From Prosthecobacter sp. (GTDB taxonomy: Bacteria; Verrucomicrobiota; Verrucomicrobiia; Verrucomicrobiales; Verrucomicrobiaceae): a stretch of DNA of 64,000 bases. Location of the stretch: positions 62,001-126,000 of the forward strand of contig JABARQ010000026.1 in NCBI GenBank assembly GCA_019186985.1, read 5' to 3'. Below the pieces are notes generated by a model that worked only from the letters and a program-made list of their open reading frames with translations, had not been told where the DNA came from and ran no database searches. This document shows positions 40,390-48,895 of this stretch, one piece after another; the stretch's first letter is position 1; every line of letters starts with the position of its first letter. The position numbers and the translations under genes were made by a program.

Positions 40390-40692
40390 CTATTCCCCGT
40401 TCACTCCCTTTCCTGGAAGATGGGCGGGAGTTGGATGGGCGAGGGGATCCGCTGCATGGCCACAGGTCCAGAGGTCTGCGTCCTCGGGTTGTAAGGGGTC
40501 GAACAGGGCCTCGACGCCATGGATTTGTCCGCGAAACCGTCCAGGCGTGCGTGGTCGAGGGCTTGAGGCCGGAATGAGCCGGGCCATGGGCACGCCATTC
40601 TTGGCAATGACCACCTCATCCCCACCGGCCACACGAGCCAGAAGGCGGGAGAGATGAGTTTTTGCTTCGTGGATATTGACCGTGCTCGTCAT
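40390..40692 (-). CDS. Phd/YefM/VapB-type antitoxin
   Basis: A 100-residue antitoxin. The N-terminal DNA-binding part is typical: VNIHEAKTHLSRLLARVAGG, then DEVVIAKNGVPMARLIP. The C-terminal toxin-binding segment is less usual: after GRFRGQIHG the expected short acidic tail is replaced by a longer Pro- and His-rich end (ADPLAHPTPAHLPGKGVNGE), which could reflect a late frameshift. It precedes the PIN toxin and has a palindromic operator 11 bp upstream, consistent with autoregulation by the toxin-antitoxin complex. Confidence 0.88.
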   Translation of the reverse strand: MTSTVNIHEAKTHLSRLLARVAGGDEVVIAKNGVPMARLIPASSPRPRTPGRFRGQIHGVEALFDPLQPEDADLWTCGHAADPLAHPTPAHLPGKGVNGE

Positions 40693-40702
40693 GTTGTAGC
40701 AT

Positions 40703-40721
40703 TAGTCTAGTTTATGGACTA
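40703..40721 (-). promoter_or_regulatory. Palindromic operator of the toxin-antitoxin pair
   Basis: An inverted repeat TAGTC-N9-GACTA in an AT-rich stretch lies just upstream of the antitoxin start. Its position and size fit an autoregulatory site for a Phd/VapB antitoxin and imply that the pair has its own promoter inside the cas locus. Confidence 0.6.
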
Positions 40722-40745
40722 AGTCAACGCGGCCATGTATCGACG

Positions 40746-40904
40746 CTATTCCCACTGAACTGTCTCAATGTAGGGTGGAAGATCAAGGGGGCAGGCATGA
40801 TCGATAGGGACGAAGAGGCGGAGAACGGCCCGCGGGCTAAAGGCGACTGGTTGGAGAGTTTGAGGGTGAGGTGGTGTTCGGTCATGGGGCAAGCAGTCAA
40901 ACAT
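40746..40904 (-). CDS. Small ORF (52 aa) overlapping the end of the 296-aa gene
   Basis: The ATG at 40904 overlaps the stop of the upstream gene by 8 bp. The product ends with a protein-like segment, AVLRLFVPIDHACPLDLPPY then IETVQWE; the N-terminal half is Pro/His-rich and less convincing. In another frame an ATG at 40885 gives MTEHHLTLKLSNQSPLA, which also looks coding and could join the other frame by a shift near 40835. The sequence may therefore be one small gene with a frameshift, or two chance ORFs. I do not recognise a family. Confidence 0.4.
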   Translation of the reverse strand: MFDCLPHDRTPPHPQTLQPVAFSPRAVLRLFVPIDHACPLDLPPYIETVQWE

Positions 40905-41787
40905 GACACGGATATGAACCTTGGAGCCAAAGCAATCCGCTCACCAGGTCTCCTTTTTTCGGCAGGTACCCAGCCTCCAAGGCGGGTGGAAACACATAGA
41001 CGGGCAGGCTTCGGCCTGTGCCGTGGTCATCGTGACGGCATTCCAGTTCAACGCGCCAGCCTTTCACCATTGAGCCAAGACCGGTCTGTGCCACTCGGAG
41101 CACCTTGCCAACGAATTCATGATGGTCATGAAATGACGAAAAGATGGTTCTCAATGTTTCTGTTACATAGGTCACCGATAATTGAGGATCCGCCGCCTCC
41201 TGGTGGCGGCCTTCAGCCTTGAGCCGCGCCCTCAATTCTTCGACCCTGGGCCCCTCATGAAGGATGTACGGCTCAGCGTCGAAGCGCCTCATGGAAAGCG
41301 CCAGTCCCGCCAGATTTACGTCCACTGTTCCACCTGCACGCCACGCAGCTGCATTTCGGGCAAAATGCGGATCAAACCATTGCAGCGGGTGCCCAGTGTC
41401 TGCCGTGGCATCGACCACGCCTTCGAAAGGCCCGTAGCTGTCAGAGACACCGTCAATTTTGAGCTTCCATGCCGAGGTTCGGGACAGGATTGGAAAAGCC
41501 GAGAGAATATGCAGGCTTTCTTCCTTGGGTGGCTTTCCGAGCAGAAGCGACAGGCTGATTTCCTTCCAAGGCAGCTCCATCTGAACCAGCTTTTCCATCT
41601 TCGCGCCGGGCCAGGGCGGATTCAGGTTCTCCACCTGCGACGCCGCTTGAGCAATTTCCTCTAGCAACCGGATCAAATCATCCCCTTCAAAGCCCAGGGC
41701 CTGCCAGTGATCACCATGCCCGAGAGGCTCACCTGTCTTGCGAGAGGTCTTTCTTTTTCGTGATTTGGAGGTGGATTTCTTTTTCAT
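40897..41787 (-). CDS. Unrecognised 296-aa protein in the cas locus
   Basis: It begins with a strongly basic tail (KKKSTSKSRKRKTSRK), suggesting nucleic-acid or ribosome contact. It continues with a helical segment (DDLIRLLEEIAQAASQVENL), a mixed alpha/beta middle (WKLKIDGVSDSYGPFEGVVD) and a beta-rich end (GKVLRVAQTGLGSMVKGWRV, then LPKKGDLVSGLLWLQGSYP) that could be an OB-like barrel. No catalytic motif is evident. It lies 47 bp downstream of the Cas8-position gene and is followed by the 52-aa ORF. It matches no core type I-G protein I know; it could be an accessory Cas protein or a passenger gene. Confidence 0.7.
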   Translation of the reverse strand: MKKKSTSKSRKRKTSRKTGEPLGHGDHWQALGFEGDDLIRLLEEIAQAASQVENLNPPWPGAKMEKLVQMELPWKEISLSLLLGKPPKEESLHILSAFPILSRTSAWKLKIDGVSDSYGPFEGVVDATADTGHPLQWFDPHFARNAAAWRAGGTVDVNLAGLALSMRRFDAEPYILHEGPRVEELRARLKAEGRHQEAADPQLSVTYVTETLRTIFSSFHDHHEFVGKVLRVAQTGLGSMVKGWRVELECRHDDHGTGRSLPVYVFPPALEAGYLPKKGDLVSGLLWLQGSYPCHV

Positions 41788-41834
41788 GATGCGGTGCCTG
41801 GAGCTGGGACGAAGAGACCGAGGCCGAAGTGGGG

Positions 41835-42932
41835 CTACACAGCGAAAGCCGGGGTGAAGTTACGGAACTTGCCTTGAGTGAAACGTTCGCAGCGATAGAG
41901 GCCGAAGATGCCACGAGGACGAAGTTGGTTGTGGTCGGGTTCCGTTTTCTGGATGTCTGATAGGGAGATTATGCTGCGGGCCGTGGCAAGGTCGATGGGC
42001 GGCTCCCACAAGGACCATGTCCAAGTGGTGGCTCTTTTGATCTCGCTAAATCCCGTAGTGTGGAGACCAGACTGGCGGGGGTGGACGGGGTGGAGTGGGA
42101 GTCCGGCTACGGCGAGAGCACTGGCTCCAATCATGCCGCCTTGGCTCTTGCGAAGAGGATCACCGCTTGGATTCCGCCAGCGTAGGGCGTAACGAACGTC
42201 ATCAAGCGGGTCCCAGCGCAGACTGAGGGCTTCTGTGGGGTCGTCATAGGCCCAGGGGGCAAAGAGTGTCTTGGTTAAGTGCTCGGGAGTGAGGGTAAGG
42301 AGCTGGTTGATCATGTGCTTCAAGAAATGTTGACGTCCAGTCCCTCGCATAGTGCGAAAGGCTGTGTCTTCGGCATCACCTTCTTCATCTTCACATGCGC
42401 TGCTGCACAGAGCGGCTAGAATGTTGATGTGAAAGGGCCGTTCATAGGCCGTGGCCTGGGCTTGCTGCTCATAGGCACGCCACACTTCGGCTTTGAATTT
42501 GGTATCAGGACCGTAGTTGAGGTGCGGGGCAGAGTGTTCTAGCCAGCGGCGTTGCAGTTCGGCAAGTTCGGCATCCAGGGTCTCCTTGCGAGCTTTGAGT
42601 TCCACCTTGGTAAGGTTCTTGTCTTTGCTGAGTTGCTTGAGACTGATCTCGATTTGCTCGGTGCGAGTGCGGAGGAGTTCGCGGGCAGTGAGTCCTGCGT
42701 CGGGATTAGTGGGGCCACCGATAAGAGCTGTGTGCAGGCTATCCACAAGCTCGGCTTCGGTGATTGGATGCGTGGTATGCAGTCTGGCTTTCTCGGTCTG
42801 GGCATCCCATGAGAGCTTTGGCTTCCAGCCAGGACGATGATGCGCGAGTAGGCGCAGTGTGCCGAGTGCGGCAAGGTATCCGACACCGTTGCCACCTTCT
42901 AGGCCGATGAGTGTAAGAGGGTTAGTGCTCAT
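41835..42932 (-). CDS. Compact large-subunit-like type I-G protein (Csx17/Cas8 position)
   Basis: A 365-residue protein that starts inside the cas3 stop codon (4-bp overlap). Its N-terminus, LIGLEGGNGVGYLAALGTLR followed by LLA, resembles the start of Csx17, the type I-G large subunit, which has a YLxALGxLRL pattern. A coiled-coil-like segment follows (about residues 90-125, rich in Lys, Glu, Leu), then FHINILAALCSSACED and a C-terminal GIFGLYRCERFTQGKF. Typical Csx17 proteins are, as I recall, about twice this long, and no other large-subunit candidate exists here. Families called Csb3 or Cas3-extension are alternative names for such short versions. A role in PAM recognition and Cas3 recruitment is inferred from position. 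Confidence 0.75.
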   Translation of the reverse strand: MSTNPLTLIGLEGGNGVGYLAALGTLRLLAHHRPGWKPKLSWDAQTEKARLHTTHPITEAELVDSLHTALIGGPTNPDAGLTARELLRTRTEQIEISLKQLSKDKNLTKVELKARKETLDAELAELQRRWLEHSAPHLNYGPDTKFKAEVWRAYEQQAQATAYERPFHINILAALCSSACEDEEGDAEDTAFRTMRGTGRQHFLKHMINQLLTLTPEHLTKTLFAPWAYDDPTEALSLRWDPLDDVRYALRWRNPSGDPLRKSQGGMIGASALAVAGLPLHPVHPRQSGLHTTGFSEIKRATTWTWSLWEPPIDLATARSIISLSDIQKTEPDHNQLRPRGIFGLYRCERFTQGKFRNFTPAFAV

Positions 42933-45900
42933 GCGGGCTGGATAGGGGTTTGTTCGTTGGCACTGACTTGCTGGTCAGCGAGACGGAAAAGAGCTTCCAG
43001 CCAAGCTAGCCCCCAGGAGCCGAAGCGGGCTTGGAGTTGCCAGAAGCGTTCGCCGATGCCGCTGTCGAGTCGTTCTAGGCCGGTCGCGGCAGGATGACTG
43101 AGGGTTTGGTTGGCGGCTTGGCAGGTGACGATAAGTTTGGCTCCGTAGCTGTCTTCGATGATGGGAGCGAAAGGGCGGCAGTAACCATGGTGACTGGCGA
43201 TGAGGTGGAGAACGAGGTCTTTTTCCTCAACATCTTGCCATAACTCAGCAGCATTTTCGCTGAGGCGGGTGCTGAGCAATTCGTGGCGGCCGCCTTTGGG
43301 ATAGCCAGCAGCCTCGCGTTGAGTTTCGGCCTCTTTGCGGCTTTGCGGGAGCCGGGCTGACTTCGCCAAAAAGTGATCTGCGGTAGGAATGAAGCCTGGC
43401 GAGCCCGCAACAAGCATGGCCTGAAAGCGGGGGTCTGCTTTGCCAGTGTCGTGCAAAATACCTGCGAGGTAGAAGGCACGAATGATAGAATCGGGAAGAC
43501 CGGCGGCTCTGGCGTGCTGAGCAGCACGTTCAGCAACAGCTAGGCTGTGAGTGCCGAGCAAAACTGGTTCGGAGCTGCGTGAACTGCTGAAGCTGTCGTC
43601 CGGCGTAGGATCGTCTTCTTGATTGTCGATTCGATAGCGGCGGGTACTACGGAGGATGAAGCCAGTGCCGGGGTGATGGATGGCTCCGTCAAGGCGACGC
43701 TGGTCATTGATCTCTTTTTGGAGGGCGCCACAGGTCTGAGCAAGCCATGTGTGATCTGGGATCTGCTCAGCGCAGACTTTGAGGCTATTGAGGATAGCTT
43801 GAAGCTGAACTTTCGCTTGGGCGAGGTCTTCGAGGTGAGGCTCGATGCTGTCGGCTTCGAGCCAAGGTTCCAGAAGTTCGGGCCACTGAGGTTCGTCATC
43901 ACTAGCAGTCCTGGATTTGGGCCATTGAGCGGTGAGAGCTTTGTGAAAGCGGAGGGTTGGGCGGCCACGGGCGCTCTGCTGAACGCGGTCGCCGAGGTCG
44001 AGGTTCGGGCCTGGCTTGTCACCTTTTCCAGCTATTTCCTCACCAAGCCAGAACTGGGCGCTGGTGAGTTCGCACAGAACTAGAGTGTCGTTCGGTTTGA
44101 GTCGTTTTAGATCAGCCACACTGCGGAGTATGAAGCTCCGCTCCTCGGTTTCGGTTTTGGCTGTGGGGATGCCGCGCCAGCAGATGGCGAAGAGGGGCTT
44201 GTCAGAGTCATCGGGTTTTGGTTCTCCAGCAGTGTCGTCGCTTTCAAGGGTAAGCGTCTTGTCGATGCGCTTGGAGCCAGCGTCGGACTGAGTGGCAAAC
44301 CACTGTTGAACGGCCCAGCGTGGCGCAGTGAGACACTCTGCAGATGCAGGCGGGCATAGAGCGAGGCGGTCGAAGATTCTGGCTTCGAGTGATTCGCTAT
44401 CTGTTTCTTCGATGTCGAGTCGCCAGCAGAGACTGATCTCAGGGGCACTGGTGTTTCTTCCGTGGAGGAAAATGCTCGGTTCAGGCTCGCAGTGAGGCTT
44501 CGGGCTGGTTTGGCTCCAGGCTTCGATGTGTGCTGGGAGCATCACTGGAGCATCACTTGGCGTAAGGCGCAGCTTGGCGGCTGCGGTAGGTTCTAGGCTG
44601 TCTAGTTTGGGCTGGAGGGCGTCAATACCAAAGTCGAGTTGCTCTTCATTTGCCTTCAGCCATGCCCAGGTTTCGGGAAGGGCGTGGGCATAGACGGGAT
44701 CGAGGTTCTTGACGTCACTGGGCACTATGGCCTGATCGGCACGGATGACGACGGTACCACGTGCCTGGATGGGGCGGCCACCTCGATTCAGGCGACCAAA
44801 ACGCTGGCGCAGAGCATCAAGGCTAGCGCATTCGCTAACGAGGCCATCGAAGTCCATGTCGGCCCCAACCTCTAGGCACTGGGTTGCGATGATGAAGACA
44901 GGACTACGCTGTGGGTGTTTGGCGGCGGCACTGGTGCTGAGGTGGTAGGCTTCTTCAGCCTTTCTGACGACGCTATCGCGGTCGTAGGGGCGCATCCGGC
45001 CCGTGAGCAGGATTTGTGGACTGTCTTTGAGCAATTCAGCGACCCTCTTCGCAGTAGCCACACGGTTCACGAGAATCGCAATGACGTGGCGGCCGTCGCT
45101 TTGGAGACCCTTGGCTTCCGCTATCAATTTGGCGGCGAGCTTATCAACAAAGTCGGCTTGTTTGGTGCCTTCTGCGATGGCGAGAGTCGTGGGCTTGCTG
45201 GCGGACCAGCGTTTACCGAGGACTGGGTGAGCGCGATCAGGGGCCAGCTCGGCGTCTGTCGAAGGGAAGCGGTCGTTGCAGGCCTCCGGCGGCGTGGCGG
45301 ACATCACAACGAAGCGGAAGGGCGCTGGGAGCACCTGTTGGGCATGGCTACGATAGCGAGCAATCGCGTTGACGGTCTGGAGGAAGGGCTCGGCAATGTG
45401 GGCTTCGTCCAAGAGGATGAGCATGTCATTCCCGACAAGTCCGGCATGGATTGGCCAAGCGCCGGGGCTGACTCCATAGCCCCGGAAGAGAAGGCGTGAG
45501 CCGAGTTGATCGACTGTCGAACAAAGAACGAGGGGCTGAAGCGGGTTGGTGCTCCAGGTTTGATCGCGGAAGACGCCTCCTCGCAGGGTGACGACACGCA
45601 GAGGGTCTTCGGCGAAGTCTCCTGCGAGCACACGCAATCGACGAGCTACAGCTTCGACGATAGCCGATTTCTTTGCACTGGGCTTGAGGGCTGCGGCGAT
45701 CTTTTCTGCACGAGCGCTGGCTTCATCTACGATGATGCGACGATCCACGACAAAGGCGATGCGCCTTGGGGCGGTGCGTTTATCTGCGGGGAGGTCAGTT
45801 TGAGCAGCAAGAGCAAAGAGTGCGATGTCGATGCAGGATGTCTTGCCGCTAGCGGTGGGCAGCGTGATGGCCTGGGGCCAGTCTTTACCCGCGTCCATGA

Positions 45901-45994
45901 CACGCTGCATAAGCCTCTGCTGCCAGGGGAACGGTAACACGCCATGCACTGCATGGAAGAACTCGCTGAATTGGTCTGCGGTGAGAGTGCTCAT
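42929..45994 (-). CDS. cas3: Cas3 helicase-nuclease (type I-G, C-terminal HD)
   Basis: A 1021-residue Cas3 with the type I-G order: SF2 helicase first, HD nuclease last. Walker A is LPTASGKT at residues 45-52, the DEAH box is in LILLDEAHIAEPF, and motif VI is RQRFGRLNRGG. The HD domain near the C-terminus has AGILHDTGKADPRF and LIASHHGYCRPF, the metal-binding His/Asp residues. Cas3 is recruited to the R-loop and degrades the target DNA. It overlaps csb2 and the Cas8-position gene by 4 bp each. The coding region looks lower in GC by eye than the host-like genes outside the locus. Confidence 0.97.
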   Translation of the reverse strand: MSTLTADQFSEFFHAVHGVLPFPWQQRLMQRVMDAGKDWPQAITLPTASGKTSCIDIALFALAAQTDLPADKRTAPRRIAFVVDRRIIVDEASARAEKIAAALKPSAKKSAIVEAVARRLRVLAGDFAEDPLRVVTLRGGVFRDQTWSTNPLQPLVLCSTVDQLGSRLLFRGYGVSPGAWPIHAGLVGNDMLILLDEAHIAEPFLQTVNAIARYRSHAQQVLPAPFRFVVMSATPPEACNDRFPSTDAELAPDRAHPVLGKRWSASKPTTLAIAEGTKQADFVDKLAAKLIAEAKGLQSDGRHVIAILVNRVATAKRVAELLKDSPQILLTGRMRPYDRDSVVRKAEEAYHLSTSAAAKHPQRSPVFIIATQCLEVGADMDFDGLVSECASLDALRQRFGRLNRGGRPIQARGTVVIRADQAIVPSDVKNLDPVYAHALPETWAWLKANEEQLDFGIDALQPKLDSLEPTAAAKLRLTPSDAPVMLPAHIEAWSQTSPKPHCEPEPSIFLHGRNTSAPEISLCWRLDIEETDSESLEARIFDRLALCPPASAECLTAPRWAVQQWFATQSDAGSKRIDKTLTLESDDTAGEPKPDDSDKPLFAICWRGIPTAKTETEERSFILRSVADLKRLKPNDTLVLCELTSAQFWLGEEIAGKGDKPGPNLDLGDRVQQSARGRPTLRFHKALTAQWPKSRTASDDEPQWPELLEPWLEADSIEPHLEDLAQAKVQLQAILNSLKVCAEQIPDHTWLAQTCGALQKEINDQRRLDGAIHHPGTGFILRSTRRYRIDNQEDDPTPDDSFSSSRSSEPVLLGTHSLAVAERAAQHARAAGLPDSIIRAFYLAGILHDTGKADPRFQAMLVAGSPGFIPTADHFLAKSARLPQSRKEAETQREAAGYPKGGRHELLSTRLSENAAELWQDVEEKDLVLHLIASHHGYCRPFAPIIEDSYGAKLIVTCQAANQTLSHPAATGLERLDSGIGERFWQLQARFGSWGLAWLEALFRLADQQVSANEQTPIQPA

Positions 45995-47484
45995 GCGAAG
46001 GCTCCTCCTGTGAGAGGTCGAAACAAGCCATAGCCGCGATAGCGACCTGCTCCGAGCATCAGTGGGCCTCTCACTTCATCGGTGAATGTGATGGAGACGT
46101 GGCTATGGTGGATATTGCCGCCAGATTTGCGTTGGAGGCACGGGAAGCCGCGATTGGCAGGGCTTCCAATGTGGGCAGAAACGGGCATGATGTTTACGGA
46201 GCGGATGATTTGCCGTGCAAGACCCACTCGCTCGCAGGCGTCCATGACCATCTTCTCGATCTCATCGAAAGCGTTTTCGCCTCGGCCTTTAGGATGGCGG
46301 TCAAAGGCCATGGGGGTGACGGTGGCCCATCGTTTGCTAGGTTTTGTCCAAACTTCGGGGAGCAAGGTCTGCGGGCGTGAGGCACAGGCGAGTTCGAGCT
46401 GCATTTCGCCAAGTTTACCGAGGGTGAGATTCAGAACCCGGGGTTCAGCACCATCGAAGAGGATGGCGTGGAGCAATGGTGTTTGCAGCTCAGCAGGTGG
46501 TGCCAGGGCGAAACCCATGATGCGACCATCGCCGTGAGCGTGCCCCACATTCGCTAGAGGCAGGAAAGCAAGGTGCGGGCGATCTGTAGGTTGGCCGGGC
46601 TCACTATGGCCCGAAAGCCACTCTGGCGCGGGCTGTGCCGGACTCAGAGCCATAAGAGTATCCCTCAAGGCTCGAGTAAGCTGTGGAGTGCTTTCCAAGC
46701 CGTAGCGGCGACCACCTGTCTGACGTAGGACGATGAGATCAGGCGAGAAAACGGTGCGGTGGCTGCAAGCGATCTCTTCGGGCTCGGTGGATTCCACATC
46801 ATAAGCCTCTGATTTGGAAGGCTTTGGGCGCAAACCTTGCCCATAGAGTCGTTCGAGTTCATCAAAGCGCCCTTTGGTTGGGACACGGAGACGGCTGGCT
46901 GTGAGGCGAGTGGAGCCAGGTTTCCACAGCGGCAGATTCTCAGCTACTTCAGGAACAGCGCTGCCCGTCCAACACTCCACAGGAGACGAGGAGTGGCCGA
47001 GATAAGTCACTCGACGGCAAAGATCGTTCAGGGCATCACGATCTTCTGGCGTGGGATCAGTTTCCCAAACGAAGACAACGACAGTGGAATCGGTGCCATC
47101 CTGTGCAGCAAGTGGGCGCACCGAAGGAAAGAAGCGCGGCTGCTTGCCGCGTTTGTCGGGCAGGACAGTTAGACCATCGGCCATCACCTCATTGGAGGTC
47201 TTGTCATCGACCTTCTTCGGCGTGCTGGCGTCATTCGTGGGCACGAAGACGGTGACAACATCACGGCGATGAATGTCAGAGGCAGCACGCAACTCTGGCG
47301 CGGGCTGCTGCTCCAGCCAACGCATGGCTGCGATAGCCGCAGGCGAGCGATGAGTCTCGCCCCAAGCAGCAACAAGTGCCATGAAGAGGCGGTCTGGGTG
47401 AGGCGGCCACTCTGCTAGCTCGTAGCTGCTCGGATGTGTGGCAACTGCTCGCCCCATCAGGTAGCGAACACAGATGGCAATCAT
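45991..47484 (-). CDS. csb2: Csb2 (Cas5-Cas6 fusion) of type I-G Cascade
   Basis: A 497-residue GSU0054-family protein. The N-terminus is diagnostic (GRAVATHPSSYELAEWPPHP followed by DRLFMALVAAW). The Cas5-like half is followed by a Cas6-like half that ends with a glycine-rich loop, LMLGAGRYRGYGLFRPL, and carries a His-containing HHSHVSITF strand. It is expected to cut the pre-crRNA at the repeat hairpin and cap the 5' handle of the crRNA in the effector complex. It overlaps csb1 and cas3 by 4 bp each (ATGA), implying tight translational coupling and fixed stoichiometry. Confidence 0.95.
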   Translation of the reverse strand: MIAICVRYLMGRAVATHPSSYELAEWPPHPDRLFMALVAAWGETHRSPAAIAAMRWLEQQPAPELRAASDIHRRDVVTVFVPTNDASTPKKVDDKTSNEVMADGLTVLPDKRGKQPRFFPSVRPLAAQDGTDSTVVVFVWETDPTPEDRDALNDLCRRVTYLGHSSSPVECWTGSAVPEVAENLPLWKPGSTRLTASRLRVPTKGRFDELERLYGQGLRPKPSKSEAYDVESTEPEEIACSHRTVFSPDLIVLRQTGGRRYGLESTPQLTRALRDTLMALSPAQPAPEWLSGHSEPGQPTDRPHLAFLPLANVGHAHGDGRIMGFALAPPAELQTPLLHAILFDGAEPRVLNLTLGKLGEMQLELACASRPQTLLPEVWTKPSKRWATVTPMAFDRHPKGRGENAFDEIEKMVMDACERVGLARQIIRSVNIMPVSAHIGSPANRGFPCLQRKSGGNIHHSHVSITFTDEVRGPLMLGAGRYRGYGLFRPLTGGAFA

Positions 47485-48698
47485 GATTCAGTAGGGGTTT
47501 TGGCTGCGATATTCTGGCTGCGGCGGATGAGTTCGACTAGCTGAGCTGAGGCTGTGAGTTCGACTTCTTCATCGTGCCAGGGGAGTTTAGCAGATTTGGC
47601 ATCCGCCAGTGCTTCCGTGAAAAGCTTGAGGGCTTGAGGGCGGTCAAGACTGAAAGGTGTGCCAGAATTACCTGGAGAAAGAATCTCCCACTTGGGCGTC
47701 TCTGTAGCGTGGAGCTGGCAGCGGGAACGAAGGTCAGAGTTTTGCTCGGAAGCTAGAACAGCGGCACAAAGGCCAAGTGCGGCTAGGAGAGTGCGGGCCT
47801 TGTCATCGGTAGCTGTGTCTGAAGTTGAGCCGGGCGTGAGAGGAAAGCAAAGACGGCGGAGTGCAGTAAGGGAGAGAACTACGGTTTGCTCAGCTTTCTC
47901 GAAGATGATCCCACCTTCTGTGATGGATGGCGCAACGTTTCCATGATTGGCTTCAGAAGGCTTACCGTCCTTACCAAGTAGCACAGCTTTGCCTTTTTCT
48001 TTGAGAGCCTCCTTCTCATCCAAAGTCCAGCCGCCATTAGGTGCGGCGTAAATCAATGCAGAGTCTTTCCGGATTTCAGCAGGATCAATTCGGCTGCTGG
48101 TCTTCTTCCCAAGCTGAATCGTGTGAGCGACCACCTCGGACACTAAGGCTCGGGCAAATTTAACGCCAAGCCCCCCTTTTGGCCCCGTGCTGTCCCAGAC
48201 GCCAAACACCAGTGCGGTTGGGCAATATTGCAGCAGTGGAGTTGCATTTTTAAGATCAACGCTGTCGAGACTCTTGCCAACTTCTGACTCGCGGAATTTA
48301 ACGCCTTTATTGGTGATGCTGTCGCGAAGCAGTGCGTCAGCAATACGATGAGGAGCCTCCAGGCTGGAAACACTGAACTGTTTCAAAAGGCCATCGCCCT
48401 CAATCTTCGTTGTGATGACGGGCAGCGAAAGCTGGCCGCGGCGCTTTGCCTCCAAGAGAGCAAGCTCCATACGGTTCGCCTGGGCCTGGACGGAATCGAG
48501 CAGCACACGGGATGCGGTGCCAGCTTCCTTGTTGTGCCCTTCAAGGGCATATTTTCCTCCTTCATAGGTGGGGGGAAATACCTTTGTGCCATCTCCAGCA
48601 GCCGGCTCATAGGGGATGCGACTGCGAATAGCTGTGGAACCATCAGTGATGGCGGCTTTCAGAATGTCCAGGGTCAGGATGGCGGATGTAGTGCTCAT
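47481..48698 (-). CDS. csb1: Csb1 (Cas7 backbone subunit) of type I-G
   Basis: A 405-residue GSU0053-family protein. Characteristic segments are RSRIPYEPAAGDGTKVFPPT, ASRVLLDSVQAQANRMELAL, SSLEAPHRIADALLRDS and FGVWDSTGPKGGLGVKFARA. Several copies polymerise along the crRNA to form the Cascade backbone. It is the first core gene of the operon, and its start codon overlaps the stop of a 55-aa ORF (ATGA). No truncation is evident. Confidence 0.96.
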   Translation of the reverse strand: MSTTSAILTLDILKAAITDGSTAIRSRIPYEPAAGDGTKVFPPTYEGGKYALEGHNKEAGTASRVLLDSVQAQANRMELALLEAKRRGQLSLPVITTKIEGDGLLKQFSVSSLEAPHRIADALLRDSITNKGVKFRESEVGKSLDSVDLKNATPLLQYCPTALVFGVWDSTGPKGGLGVKFARALVSEVVAHTIQLGKKTSSRIDPAEIRKDSALIYAAPNGGWTLDEKEALKEKGKAVLLGKDGKPSEANHGNVAPSITEGGIIFEKAEQTVVLSLTALRRLCFPLTPGSTSDTATDDKARTLLAALGLCAAVLASEQNSDLRSRCQLHATETPKWEILSPGNSGTPFSLDRPQALKLFTEALADAKSAKLPWHDEEVELTASAQLVELIRRSQNIAAKTPTES

Positions 48699-48862
48699 TT
48701 TGTATTTTGTTTGGGATCGGGTTGCGGATTGGAAGGCAGGCTATTTGAAATTGCATCTGGGATGACGAGTGGAAGTGGAGCTGACAGTGAGGCTGCCTCT
48801 TCAAGCTGCTCAATGAAGGCGTACGGGTTTTGAAACAGTCTGCGAACTTCTCGAAGCGTCAT
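48695..48862 (-). CDS. Small ORF (55 aa) coupled to csb1
   Basis: The frame opens at ATG 48862, two codons after an in-frame stop, and ends in a TGA that overlaps the csb1 ATG by 4 bp, the same junction used by every core gene of this operon. The product has a helical, charged N-terminal half (MTLREVRRLFQNPYAFIEQL, then EEAASL) and a Pro/Asn/Gln-rich tail. It has no recognisable motif. Coupling and composition support a real gene, perhaps a small Cas-associated or leader-peptide product; I do not recognise a family. Confidence 0.6.
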   Translation of the reverse strand: MTLREVRRLFQNPYAFIEQLEEAASLSAPLPLVIPDAISNSLPSNPQPDPKQNTK

Positions 48863-48895
48863 GCCTCAGGAAGGCACATAGCATCGAATTAGCAA

